DNA of 60,000 bases from Nematostella vectensis (GCF_932526225.1 NC_064039.1:6463001-6523000), one strand, 5' to 3'; counted from the first letter of the stretch, positions 11,052 through 24,400 are shown. Notes: a model not told the origin generated them from the sequence alone. Made by a program: numbers and translations.

Positions 11052-14000
11052 CTGTTTGGAGAATGTCACTTTATTTCAACCGGAAAAAAAGTTTTTTATT
11101 TTCTATCGTTTTTGCGAGAGATTTGATTTGGCTTGGCGTGGATCCATCTCGCCATATTTACATGTCGTTATGACGAATGCAGGAGCGTCTTTGGCTTATT
11201 GCTCTTTCACTTAAAATCAAAATATTTACATCAATTAACTGTAAAAAAAAAAACCCTGAATAAGTCTTCCGAACACACCTGAATATACACTTTTTCAGTG
11301 GGATTTTGTTTTCGCAAGTAATCCGAAACCCGCAGCTCTTTCATAATCGAAAAAAAAAATGGATAGGAATTAATTACTACTGTAGAAGAGTGTATTAAAG
11401 ACTATAATAACTCAATCAAAAACTCAGTGGCCATAAGGCACCGGTGTTATAAACATTCTGTCAACTTGGGTTACAAAACACAGAGTAGTATAAACCATCT
11501 AGGTTAGCATGATCGTGAATCGTTGACGGGTAGAGCTTGACATATGCGATTATAAAGTGTGCTGTTTGAAAATGCTTAAAGCATATATACATCACTTATC
11601 GCTTTGAATGTCTGTCAGTGTTAGCATTGCTAATACCCTACTGTCGCTCCCTATCTCACTTCGTTACGTTCACCCCACGCAATTCCTGATATCGGAATAT
11701 TCCTAAAATGTTTGAGAATGTGGGAAGTAAATGCTACTCATTGAGACGGCATTTTCAAACGCTCTTTTGGGGAAATGGCCACTTCATTCAGGAAATTTGG
11801 ATGGATTTTAAGAGGGCACGGTCGGGATTTAGAGACAGTTTCGTTTTACTATTCTTTTTTGGTCATATCAAACAAAGATCAGTTTTGATTGAATTGATTT
11901 TCGAGTTTAAAACAGTTCAAATAATAATTGGATTGTTTGGATTCTCTTGATATAAAAAATAGAATAAGCGTATGAGAAAATAGCAAAATGTTATAGGAAG
12001 ACATTCATTCTTATTTCAAACATTACGTGCTTAAAGATATTCCATATTGTGTTTCTTATGGTTCTTATTTTTTTATATTCGCTTTTGAAATCCACCATAT
12101 AGGTTATATAAGACTGTATGAAGCATCTAAAACTGAACATTAGTGATTTTTATGTATGCGTGCAGTGTATTTTCCTAGGCCTAACGTTTAAAAAAAAATC
12201 TAAAATGGCCTGCCGAGCTCCGCGGGACACTTCAACAAATAAACGCTGTATTCTATTTTTAACGTATCTCCTAAAGTAAAACAAACACATCATGCTTACA
12301 TAGGGCTTGAAGTTGATATACTTACCAAAAAGAGCACGGTATTCCTCTGTGGTTTGGCTTTTTAGTTTGGCGCTCGATAAGATTCTTGGGTAAGCGAGAG
12401 TGTAAAGAGGATGGTGCCGCGATCCGTTTTGTGAAGTAATAATAAATTGGCCCCCGTTTTATCAGTTTTGCATCGAAATTCCGTGCTTCTGATTGGTTGA
12501 GACGCTCAATAGTTCAAACACATGGGTGGCCTCTTCGCGCCGTCTTCAATAAAAGGTTTTTTTTTGGTAAATACATTTCCGACCTCACTCGCCCCCATTC
12601 CTAAGGTTGTATTACTTATGTTCGGCACGGACGAGGGCGGGAGCGTAGATGATAACCTGGTTACAAAACAGAAACTATGCAAAGTAGAAGATAAAAAAGG
12701 CATTCCTATGAATACTTGAAAATCATGAAATCCTTCCGAACAAGGAAAAGACGCGCCTCGCTATATCGACCCCTCCCCCCTAAAATCCCCTAAGGGTTCA
12801 TGTTCATTTATGGCAAAAAGTGGTTAACGGATACTTTCCCAGTGCGTGTCGATTTCACAGCAAGCCTCTTCAGTAAAATAAGATATTGCACTTTCAATCC
12901 CACACGAATTGTATATCTTTTTTAGACAAAGGGCACTTTATTATATTTCTGTGTGATTTGAAATTTTGCACTTGATTTGTGACTTTTGAAATGCAATTTG
13001 TTTTTGGGTTTAGAATCTTAAAAATGCGAAGAAAAGTAATTATTATATGTTGCTTTTTTTTCAGTATATTTGCCGTAGTCACGATTTTTTTTCATTCAAG
13101 CCGATCTCATGTTGATAATTCTTGTAAGTATCGCGCCTGTTGGTTCGTGTTTCCCTTTTTTTGTAGTAGCGGTAAATAAACCTTTTTCCGGAATTACAAA
13201 TTCCTCGCCATTCTTAATGATGAGATGTGTATATTGCACAACCGGATGTATTCTGTTAATTTTTTGGTTACACCTATTAACAGATCTTCCAATAAGTAGA
13301 GGTTTTAAGGTTTTTTTTATAATGAATGAAAAACTGTGTAAATCCATTATTTTCAATTTCTTGTTTACTATTTTGCTATTGCTCCACAATAAACACAGCC
13401 GCCTGTAATAATTCATAAATAATCACACCGATTAAGTCCTTACGGACTTTCTTTCCGTATGCTATAGTTCTAGCGCACGTGCGTGGACCTTGTACATCAA
13501 TCAAACAGCCTTCAAGCAAACAGCCTTCAAGGAGAGACACTCAGATCATTGATTGACATTTAGCGGCGAAAAGATTACCAGTGTTTGGCGCTCGAATATA
13601 AAAAAACTACCGGTTGTAGTCTAGTTTGGCTTGTAAAAGAGGAGCATTGCTTGGCGCAGCGTCGCTCTGTAGTGCTTGTGCCTCTCAACACTGGGTTACG
13701 CGTTCGATTCCCGGTTTTGACGTGAGTTGAATTAGATGATTCTCGCCTTTGCTCCGAGGGTTTTTCTCCGGGTTCTCTGGTTTTCCTCCGTCCGTAAAAA
13801 ACAAAAAAACAACAACAACAACAACAAAATTCGGTCTAACCAGTGTTCCGTGGTCAGACATGAGTCGTATAGCTGTCGCCTGAGGGGCATTCTATGCCGC
13901 CCTCTGTCTCAGCCATGTTTTATGTTTTATTGAGAATCCTTATTGTTGCACAATCAAAAAAAGGAATACTTCTTACGGTGAAATTATTCTACGAATAAAC

Positions 14001-15640
14001 GACACAAAGTACAGTACTAGAATTAGTACACTCTCTCGCTGGTTTATTAACTTTTGTGATGCAATAGACCCATTACACATTTCGGTGATCTTCCCGATGT
14101 CTGCCTTAACGGAAAATCGGAAGATTCTGGTGTTCTTATGTCAACGTAGGCAATGAACTACCTTCTTTCTCACGGAAGGGCGGCTTTCTCTCTCAAAAAA
14201 ATGCAGCAAGAAATACACACGCAAGTATGCGCCATATATGTGATCTGTCGCGCAACGCGAATCGTTGTCCCCGCGAAGCTCGGAGCCTCTGGTACCCAGG
14301 GTAGCAGCAAGTTCGAATGCCCCCGGGAAATAATGCATAGGCAATGGTCGCCATTTTTACCGCTGGTTACTATGTCGCATTTTTTCCTCTTTGGCAGTTT
14401 TAGTTTAGTAATAAATTGCGTAACTCTTTGCGCAAAGCAGGCTCTTCAGTGGGTTAATTAGGAAAATATTGTTTTCGGAGTTTTGGGATTCCTGTGGCAA
14501 GCAGAAAAGCGTTTTTTTCTCGCCCCAGGGATCCCAACACCCCGTAAACAGCAGTTTCCAAATTGACTCACTAGAGAGCCACACTCTACAGCTCTAGAGT
14601 ATCCTGTTATCCAGGGACTGGCCCCTACGCTTCACTTCGTACCCACATGGATTAAGACACAGACCCATGCTGTCTCTAACAAGCTCCCCTCGTCCTTTGG
14701 ATATGAAGTGCATTTTCCAGCCCACTAAATTAAAAGCAAGTTACAAGTGATTCTTTTATATATACATATATCTTTTTCTCAATCGTTTAGCGACTATGAT
14801 AGTCGAAAATTGAAATTTTCTTATCAAGACAATATACATAATACATTAAAAATATGTACAAAATAGATTTTTTAAACCTACTATAAAGTGCATTTCATTT
14901 GTCTTGCCGACATTACTGTTCTCGCAACACGGAGGCCTTTGCAGGCACGTGTCCAGAGGGGGTCCGGGCCCCACCCTGCTCATGTGACCAGATGAGTTCT
15001 ACTCCGGTTGGCACCTTCGTTGTTAGTTGGAAAATGGGTTTTCCAGAGCTAAGCATGCCGCTTTGAACTTGATTGATCCGGGGTCAGTGACTTACTACCC
15101 AACCCTGCTTTTTTTCTCTAGACACGCCCCTGCTTTTGGACCAGGGTCTAGGCAACGTTAATAGGCTGCAGACGTGAGCTAAAGAAATGAGTACTGGGTA
15201 TCGTAACAAGGTGGAACCGAAATTGTACGTCTCTGTTGGTTTGTAGTTGAATACAGTTTCGCGAAGCGTCACGTTTTGCACTGCCTTTAATCCATACCCT
15301 CAGTTAAAGTCGATCTGTAGCTGGATACCCGCAATAAAGTTGACACTATAGGCCATCATTGGGTATGTCAATTGAGTTCCATTTAACGTTCTCAGTGGAA
15401 GTTGTTTTGTTATTGTTTGTCGAAGAGCATGTGTAATGCACCTTGGTCAATGTGTATTACCCCTCAGGAGCCCATACTCTGTTAAAGTATATCTGCAGTT
15501 ATTCGCATGGGATACGACTATGCTGTACGTCAAGGAGTGATAACACAATGCGAAATTCATGATGGGCTGCGTGAGTTGCCCCTTTATGTATGTTCTCAGT
15601 TGAAGTTTATCTGTAGCTGTACACCGAATAAGGTTGGTAC
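11052..15640. other. Mostly non-coding region downstream of HMG20
   Basis: Apart from the SINE and the candidate exon near 12326-12400, no supported gene. An AT-rich block runs over 11900-13420. About 15290-15640 has three or four diverged copies of a ~100-bp unit (a GTTAAAGT..ATCTG motif at about 15303, 15482 and 15598), the last touching the donor of the final HMG20 exon I could trace. The true HMG20 terminal exon may lie in this region but was not found. Confidence 0.4.
13643..13828 (+). mobile_element. tRNA-derived SINE
   Basis: A pol III type head with an A-box-like TTGGCGCAGCG and a B box GTTCGATTC at 13702-13710 is followed by a body (TTTGCTCCGAGGGTTTTTCT, CTGGTTTTCCTCCGTCC) and a (CAA)n-type tail at about 13800-13827. 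I know similar SINEs from anthozoan genomes. Not a functional tRNA: the cloverleaf stems do not pair. Confidence 0.65.
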
Positions 15641-18600
15641 CATTCGTAGGCTATTAAGCTGTGCGGTTAGCGAAGCTCCGAAAGCCTTTGCTGTCGTCAT
15701 CTCACTCTCCACTTTCTGCAAAAGGACCTGAAAGGTGATGTAAAAACTTGACAACTCGAATACTCCGTACATTCTAATTCTACCAATAGTCATCTGCGAC
15801 CAAGGGCTGAGCGAACAAGTACCAGATAACCTGACTTCGCCCAAAGGCTTATCAAACAAAGTCAGTCATCAACACCTAAAGGCCTAGTAAACAAGTAGCA
15901 GAGAGAGTGAAAGTAGACGGCTTTACATATTTTAAGACTTTCAAGACTTTAAGACTAATGGCACGCTACCTTGAGGTCCTCGATTTCTTTTGCAAGCAAC
16001 AAGTTCTGCTCTTGTGACGTCAACACAGACTTTCGCAGCTCTCGAATTTCCAGTTCTCGATCTGTGAAACAAGGTAAGTAATGCAAAATGACCTATATTA
16101 TTTGCTCCAAGTGTCTCTAAGTAGCGCTAAGAGGATCTAAAGTCAGTTCGTTTTCTTATCATACCTTGTTCTCCAAACATTGTCACTTATGTATATATAG
16201 ACAGTCCTGTGGGTCAACTTTGGATCAGTAGTCCCAGGTGTTGAGAGCCAGGTTTAAGGGGACTAAAGGGGAGGGGGACTAAAGGCTACCCAGTCACCAC
16301 TTAGTGGAAGGGTGGGGGGGGGGGATCAATCCCCTGGATTACTATAGGTAAACCCAGCCATCAATTAGTGGAAGTGAGGGGTAGGGGGTGGGGGATCAAC
16401 CCACTGGATTACTATGAGTAAACCCAGCCATCTATTAGTGGAAGGGATGGGTAGGGGGTGGGGGATCAACCCACTGGATTACTATGAGTAAACCCAGCCA
16501 TCAATTAGTGGAAGTGAGGGGTAAGGGGTGGGGGATTAATCCACTGGATTACTATGAGTAAACCCAGCCATCACTTAGTGGAGCTGGTGGGGGTGGGGGA
16601 TTAATCCACTGGATTACTATGAGTAAACCCAGCCATCACTTACTCAGATTCTGCTCCAAGAATCCCTCAGTGAACTGTGGTATACTCAACTCTGTGGATT
16701 GGAAGGAATTCTGTGTTGTTGCCACAGTTACTGGAGGGCCCTGTACTGCAGGGGCAGCCTGGGGTGTGGTCAGGCTCACAGCCGTTCCGCTACTAGCAGA
16801 CTTCTCTGCCTCCCGCTCAAACTCGCAGGTTAACATCTGTAAGTGTTGCCGGCCATACATGTGTTCTCGCTTGTTGTGAAGAGAGCTGAAGTACTGGTTG
16901 CAAGTTTTGCAGAAGAGGTCGCTACTGTCTGAATCCTAGGATCAGAACCTCAAAATAAGTACAAGGGGAAGAATTGTGTGAACATCTTTATAGTAGGGAA
17001 GAACCACAAGAGTTATCCACATGTTTTTTTCAAGGGGCATACAGTTTATTACAAATTACTATAATACTGTGTACTGTATAAATGCACCTGGAAGTAAGAG
17101 TTTATTTTGGCAAGAAAAAGTTCTGGCAAAGTCTCAACAATTACTCATAGCTTGTTAAGTAAACCTGGTTACAAATATATACTCTCAGGTAAATGAAAAG
17201 GCAATAGAGATTTTTTTTTATACCAAAAAGTGACCTAGAGTATACACAAGCTACAGCCTACCTCAGCTTGCTGCATAAAGATGCTGCTGTGAGCATCCAG
17301 GTCTCCTTCCATAGGTTCATTTGCTGTGGGTAGAAAAGCAGTAAAATGACATTAGCACCCAGGGAGTTCCTAGGTGAATTACAGCTTGCCAACAGTGATT
17401 TTAGTAGCGTTAGTATGATCAGTGAAAGTTGATACCAGCTTTAATGTAAGATGGCTGTTCTTTATCTTGTCAAGTGCTGTACTTTATACATACACCACGC
17501 ACAGTAGCAGTATGTTACAAGTGCTTGAATGAGCTTTGCCGGAATTTTCTTTCCTCTGTTGGTAGATTGAGCAAGGCTCTCCTAGAAATGTTGGCACAGT
17601 GAGCAGTGCTAGTATTTGCTAGCGTTGTATCCATTTCTCTTCCTTTCCCATCCACTCCCCTCCCAAAATATCTCTTAGCGCCTTGTTTCCTCAGTTGATC
17701 TCGCCCTGCGCTCTATGACCAGGGTTCATGCAGATAAATAACCCACCTGCAGGATGCTTCGTGCGTTTTACATGCTGCCTTTTGACAAATGCTTGGTACT
17801 GTTCCGATTGCTGATAAGCCCTCAGTTCCTCAACATATCTCTTTTTGTCTTCTTCGGCCTCGTCTAAGAATTTCTGTAACAAACAAAAAATAACACAATG
17901 ATTTAGAAGTTGGACATAACATATATCTTACTAGGAACAGAAATATAATGCATATGTGCAGTGAAAATCAGGGTGAAAATAAATAATTCACTTAATGTTC
18001 CTTTTTCTTTTCCATCTATTGTACTTTGCTAAATACATTTTTTATATTAACTTAGAAAATCCAAATTAATGAAAGCTCATTCAATTTTACAAGGACCATA
18101 TTGCTGTAACGTCACACACTGTTATATAAGACAGAGCTTACCTGTTTTTCTTCAGGTAGAAGTGAATTCCACTCTTGCCCTAACATTTTGGTGATTTCAG
18201 GGAATGTGAGGTGTGGGTGCTGGTGCTTTACACTCTCTCTACGGCTGTTCAGAAACCTCACATAGCTGATGGAGAAAAAAGCAGAACGCTTTTACAATAT
18301 TCAGAACGATGTCAGGTTTCAACTAAAACAATCTCCGATTTTCAAGATCGTTTCTCCGGAGTCAAGATCGTTTGTCCAAAGGCAATGTTGTTCTTCTGAA
18401 GACAAGATAGTTCTTCCTGTTTTTAAAATCGCCCACCACCAAGGTTAACACTCGATTGCGAGAACAATTTTCCGACTTTCAAGATCATATATCTGAAGAA
18501 ATGATTGGCAAATTAGAAGAAATGAATGGCAAATTAAAGCCCAGATATTAATGCACGAGTTCAATAGCAAGCGCAAAGCCATCATAGTAAAGTTGTGGTT

Positions 18601-21102
18601 GCCATTAACAATTCGTTGTTTCGAAAAGACAAGAAAAAATCAAGAGCCAAGTCACTTTCTTAATTTGCATACAGCTCAAACAAATCGATTGACGAGCTTT
18701 ACGGATCGTGACTATTCTAATGGCAAAAGGAAAGCTGAGATATAGAGGACTCTTTTTTGAGAGGTCTGTTTGATGTGCGAGTTTAGTAACAAAGGAGAAC
18801 CGTCATATTGTTGTCGTCACCGTTAACATACAAATACAAATAGAGTCGACTTGCTTTCTTAGTTTGCATAAGACAAATATCAAGGATATTTTCCAAACTT
18901 TAAGAATAAATACAAAAAGCCCAAATAGTCGTGTTCGTGAACCTGAAGAAAGAATACAATACACCAAAAACTGGAATTCGACTCTGCCAAATTTTTGTCA
19001 GTCTGCCCTGAAGAAGTCTTATTAAAGACTTGGCAGAGTCGAATTCCAGTTTTTGGTGTATTCTAAACTTTAAAAGCGTTCTTCCGAATTTCTAGAGACG
19101 ACCTTCCGAATTATTTGAATGTTCTCCCAAGCTTCAAGAGTACAATCTTTCTGAATTTAAAAAGCGTTCTTCCGATTGTGCCCCGGGAACACGATTATTT
19201 ATGAACGATATAATGAAGCAAGATCATTCCCTCATTATTAACAAGATGGTTCCCTCATTATAGAAAAAGCGTTTGTTGATCTTCCAGATTTGCCCAAACG
19301 TTTTTTGCTAGTGTACGTTTTCCCTTGCAAGGTCACATATGGTGGTGGTGGTGATGATGATGATGAAAGTGATGATGATGAATCTGATGATGATAACAAC
19401 ATACGTATACCATAGTGTATATACCAATGTACCACTCACTGTACATACCCAGTCACAGGTGCTTTGGGTTTATTAAGGTCGTACTCTTTTTTTCGTTTCT
19501 TTCCTTTAGGCCAGCCACCTTTCCTTTTCTGGAGAAAATAAACAAACAAACAATAACAAGGTTACAGTAAGATCAATTTTATGCTTATCCATACCAGGCC
19601 CGTATCGACTGGAAGGTCCGCTCTATTGAAGGAAAATTGGGTACCACTGCGAGCTAGGGCAAGTTATCTAAGAGAAAATGGTCCACTAAAAAGGGGAAAA
19701 GAAACCACCCCGCCCAAAATCCTGGCTACGGGCCTGCATACAGAAGGAATCCACATTTGGGGAATAAAATCTGGCAGGGGAGTCGGATTGTTGAGTTTTT
19801 TTGTAGAGTACTATACCAGGCATTAAAACATTACCTTTGGCTCTGCTATGGTTTGTATTTGTGGTTCAACAAGTTCTTGCATCTGGTGGTGTGTGTCAGT
19901 CTTGTCATCACAGATATTTCCATTATCAGCCATGCTTGCATCTCCCACTGTGTGGACGGCCACTTGAGAGGGGATCACATGGCTTTGAACAACATCAAAC
20001 AGTGTACTCTCTGGGACAGTCATTGACACATGTGTGCTTTGAAGAAGGCTATCTAGAAAGACAAAATGGATCCAGTTGGATACAGTGGTAATACCCTTTG
20101 TTGTTTATAACTCAAACTGGCTGGGGCACTAGCTCTGACCAATGTACTTGCATCTTTGTTTGCATCTTTGTATAAATGTATTAACAGTAGTACTTGATAT
20201 TGTGTATCATTTATCTGTGCACTTGGTGTAAACCATTGGGCCAAACCATTGATGGGAAGGAAAATCTACAACATAGTAACTCAGTAAAATTAATTTGCTT
20301 TTTCAAATACATTATAATACAGGAGTATCAAACTTCTATAAAGTATATAATATACATTTACTACTGCACTTTTATATCCTGTTTCTACTGTAACATTTAG
20401 AACTTAGAAAAGATACTCCCTAAGTAGATTGCTCTAATAACAGGGGGGACAGTCACCGCTGATCTAGTATACATACCTTGACAAACAGATGTTACCATGG
20501 TGGAGCTGTCATATGGGACTCCCTCCACAATTTGAACACTTCTAGAATTACAATTATTGTATGAAAAATGGCCCACAAACACAATGGAATTGGATGGAAG
20601 CACAGTAAAAAGAGTGTTATAATAACTATAATAAAAAGTAAAATAGGATGTCTGCATCATACAAGAAAGCAATGATCAAATCACCCCAATGGTTTAGTCA
20701 TCCTTAAAGCTACTATTTTTTCCTTTGCACTTATTTCCGTTTGTTTTTGTTTTTTGTTTACTTACACAAGGAATATTTATTGTTTATATTATTTACAATA
20801 TACACATGGAACTCCGGTATCTCGAACTCGGATAGCTTGAAATTCCCGCTAACTAGAACCAACTTCAATCTCCCTGGATACTGATTTTAAGTCATTAATA
20901 CAAAACTGTTTTACTGCAGGATTGACTAGCTATATACAAACCTAGATATATCTTCTTGCGATTGGACGACCTCGCCAAAGCAGCTGGCAGACGAAACGAC
21001 GGACTCATACCCTGACTTCTCATGGTCCGTTTCTTGACTGGACGAGAAAGGGGCCAAAGTAAAAGCGGCTAAACCATGGACTTGAACACTATTCGACTCC
21101 AT
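15641..21102 (-). CDS. HMG20-like: HMG20A/B-like HMG-box chromatin protein with an extra C2H2 zinc finger (3' end not found)
   Basis: Ten phase-consistent exons on the minus strand: 21102-20942, 20541-20477, 20052-19835, 19528-19449, 18265-18142, 17873-17747, 17323-17262, 16935-16644, 16061-15970 and 15727-15641 (436 codons). A divergent acidic/polar N-terminus precedes the basic [18 protein letters not shown] and an HMG box ([41 protein letters not shown]), matching vertebrate HMG20A/B residue for residue at the key sites. Then comes [17 protein letters not shown], a C2H2/U1-type finger, then [11 protein letters not shown] and a coiled coil ([13 protein letters not shown]). Family role: subunit of LSD1-CoREST complexes through the coiled coil, opposing or supporting neuronal gene repression; nuclear. 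Vertebrate HMG20A is about 347 residues. The conserved last segment was not located, or the gene ends by read-through of 15641. Confidence 0.88.
16289..16643. repeat. About 70-bp tandem repeat ending at an HMG20 5' splice site
   Basis: Five to six copies of a G-rich unit (GGATTACTATGAGTAAACCC, CCATCAATTAGTGG, GGGGTGGGGGATCAA). On the minus strand the array starts at base one of the intron: the donor A|GTAAGTGATGGCTGG corresponds to the unit's ACTAAGTGATGGCTGG, with the G of the donor GT replaced by C. Confidence 0.85.
18958..19062. repeat. Perfect 33-bp inverted repeat in an HMG20 intron
   Basis: Arms 18958-18990 and 19030-19062 are exact reverse complements (AATACACCAAAAACTGGAAT...) around a 39-bp loop. 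Left flanking sequence (about 18905-18970) recurs at about 2945-3015, so the hairpin belongs to a dispersed element, probably a transposon remnant. Confidence 0.85.
19341..19392. repeat. (TGG/TGA)n trinucleotide repeat
   Basis: TGG units passing into TGATGA units inside the HMG20 intron between 19448 and 18266. Confidence 0.85.
19595..19736. mobile_element. MITE with CAGGCCCGTA terminal inverted repeats
   Basis: Starts CAGGCCCGTATCGACTGG and ends CCTGGCTACGGGCCTG, so the 10-bp ends are inverted. Shares end sequences with elements at 34746, 36201, 38744 and 52841. Lies in an HMG20 intron. Confidence 0.65.
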
Positions 21103-21438
21103 CTTGTGGGAAAACAGAGATAGCGCGATTCATATCAGCGGTAGTTCGTACACCACAGGGTACCCAAAAACTGTTTATGCTATAACAAAAGTAATCTACT
21201 AAAGATGCATTTTAATGAAACTCTAATCAAGCCTTATTCTAATAAAAAAAACACATGTATTTTGTTTTGGTTTTTGCTTTCTTCCCAATACATTCGAACA
21301 TTGGAACGTGACCTCAGATTGAATGTTGGGTTTCCTGTGGTGCCAGGATTTAGCGCCCGCGATCTATTTAATTTTGTTTTTTGGAATTTATCGTTGTTTT
21401 GGTTCTTTTACTTTATTTAAGCTTCTTTTAGTTAAGAT
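21103..21438. promoter_or_regulatory. Head-to-head intergenic region, probable bidirectional promoter
   Basis: Only 336 bp separate the start codons of HMG20 (minus) and NHLRC2 (plus). Both 5'UTRs and core promoters must fit here unless upstream UTR exons exist. No clear TATA element is seen. Confidence 0.65.
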
Positions 21439-24400
21439 ATGGCTTTAACCAAACCAGGATTTGCAAAGAAGGTGGATGAAATTATCCTTACGCTAAAAAA
21501 CTGTAACGCGGAAAAGGAGATAGAACTTTCGGTCGCTAGGTATATCGATTCTCTTCAAGATGACCTGGCAAAAATTCCAGAGTTCGACCCGGACATCGAA
21601 TGGTTGAACTGCAAAAACTCTCTATCATTTCGCGAGCAACTAAGAGGGAAACTTTGCGTCTTGGACTTTTTTACTTATTGTTGCATAAACTGCATGCACA
21701 TCCTGCCTGACTTGGAAGAGATGGAAAGGAAATTTAGCGAAAAAGATGGTTTGGTTATTGTTGGGGTTCACTCTGCGAAATTTGAGAACGAGAGGTCGTC
21801 TGCTAACATCCTGAGTGCAGTTATAAGATACGATATTCGGCATGCTGTTGTCAACGACTCGGACGCGAAGATGTGGCACACGTTGGGTGTGTCATGCTGG
21901 CCAACGTTGGTGATAGTTGGGCCAGGGGGGGAGTTGCTATTATCTCTTGTTGGGGAGGGTCATAAGCAGACATTGCTTCGATTTGTGGATGCCGCTCTGA
22001 AGTATTACAAGTCTTCAGGTAAAATAAGCTAAGTGGCCTATTTCGTGTAATAAAATGAAGTACTAAATTGTCTTAGTTTGGCAGGCGTGTAGAAAGTATT
22101 TTCTGAGGGGTGCAGGGAGGGGGGGTTATAGACATAGAGTTTTTCTTGATGTTTGACTATTTCCATGATATTTAAAAATTCAAACATTTAGGGGTTCTTT
22201 AGTAAGACAATACCCGAGATGAGAGCTTTCTAGCAGGCTCTAAGTTTTGGGAACAAAGAAGGGATACATGTCTCACCTGTGCCCACCCTATGTAGCTACT
22301 CGTCTGTTGGGTATTCTACAGTAGATCCTAGATGATTTTAACGGAAAAAAGGCTACCTCATCATAATTATTTTGTTTATCTTTATCATCATTATCATTAT
22401 CAGCATAATCAACCATTCAATTTCCCCATTTTTTTTATATCTGATGCAAGGTTGTACAAACTCCCATACCCCCTTCACAATTGGTAATACTTGAGTGCTA
22501 CCTAGTTGTTGTGCTTTCTTGGTTGACTTGTATTTCCTAAGTGTTTGTAATGAAAAGGGAATAAAAACAGTACGCCTTCATAAGAGTAAAGATTCTTTCA
22601 TAACATATATAGATAATTTGATTTTCTGTTCCAGGCCAAATAAGTGACCATGAAATAGGACTGTCTCTAGCAAAAGAGAGTATTCCCAAATCTAAGCTGC
22701 TATACCCTGGAAAAGTCTGCCTGGATGGTTCAGGAAGAAGGCTCGTGATTGCTGATACTGGTCACCATCGAGTAATTGTCTGCAGTACTGAGGGTGTCGT
22801 GCACGAAGTTATTGGTGGGGAAGATGGGTTTTCTGCTGGCTTTCAAGATGGCACATTTAAGGAAGCAAAATTCCATGCACCTCAAGGGGTGGCTATGCTA
22901 GGAGAGGTCATCTATGTAGCTGATACAGAAAACCATGCTATTAGAGAGGTAGACTTAATTGATTATTTACTTTTGGTCATGTGCAGCTTTGAGCGTTTGA
23001 CACATGCATCAACTTTTTTCCTAGACTCTTTGTGTTCCACTGCATAATGTGGGTTCAAATCAACCTGTAGCCTCAAAATAATTTAGAAAACTTTCAAGGT
23101 TATAATGTAACCTCCCAAAGATTATTGATTTGTGTATAACCTGAAATGCTACACACACCTTACATGAAATCTGTTTACTAAGCATATATCTAATACTGCT
23201 CCTGGATACTTATTTCTTTGACTTATATTTATTTCTTTGAAATATGATTTATCAGTGTTTGTACATTTTTGTACTTATGTGTGTATTTTTTAATATTTAT
23301 AGAAATCTCATTATCAGTGAAACCATACTTAGTCTTCTTATTTTCATACAGATCAATTTAGACTCAAAAAAAGTCACCACTATAGCAGGAACTGGAAGGC
23401 AAGGAACTGACAAGGAGGGCGGACGCCAAGGGAGAGAGCAGACTATCAGCTCTCCCTGGGGTGTGGCATTAGGACCAGCACCAGGTGTGTATGTTTTATA
23501 CTCTATTGAATATATATTCTATATGTTATATATTATATATTCCTTTGTTGTATATTCTATTGACCATTGGGACCATATTGGGGCAGGGGGAAGTTAAACT
23601 GAAGATGATTCTACCTGATGTGTGAAAACTCCCTTGGGTTTGTTAGTTATATTTTAGATTTCTATTTTGCATTGTGTAAATTGTTCAAATCTATACAATA
23701 AGATCATGTATTTTTAGATGAGAACTCATAATAAAGCGGTTGCTTGGTGTCCATTTTGCATTTTTAGTGCTTATTTCAAATGAAGTCTTAAAATTGGATA
23801 ATATTTGTAGGCTTCTAGTTTTCAAAAATGATAAAATAAATATGTTTTAATGCCAACTGTTCCTTTGTTATTTTATCAGGCTCAAAGACTGATGACAATC
23901 CAGCAAATGTGCTGTATATTGCCATGGCAGGCACTCATCAGATTTGGTCACTCTACTTAGATGATGGCCCTTGGCTGAAAGGAGGGTATGTAGGGTTTCA
24001 TCATTTGTCATCTTATCAGTGCTACTAGCAAGAATAAATTCATTTATTCTATTTCATCTTCTCAAAAAAGTTGCTGTTGACTCAAGCCAAGGCCAATGCA
24101 ACTTACTTCATGACAACAGTTGAAACATGGCCTCTATTAACTGCAGTATGAAGCCTTAACCCCAACCCTAAACCCAGTATATAATATGCCAACTTTAGTG
24201 TCTTTCGCTAAATATTCATTGGAGTCAGTTAACACAACCGCACGCTTTGGTTTGCGAATATAGACTGATCTTTAATCACAGTATTTACAACTTATGGCAT
24301 ACGCCATGACCTTATATGGTATTACAAATAATCATTATCAATAACGTCATCTCTGTTATATGATACTTAAGTAAAGTGTGCTAATGCACTACACTAACCA

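Noticed and set aside
13643-13715. Functional tRNA gene suggested by a B box
   Set aside because: No acceptor-stem pairing, A box poor, and a SINE body follows.
15084-15281. Minus-strand ORF as the HMG20 terminal exon
   Set aside because: No similarity to the conserved HMG20 C-terminus and no phase-compatible acceptor.
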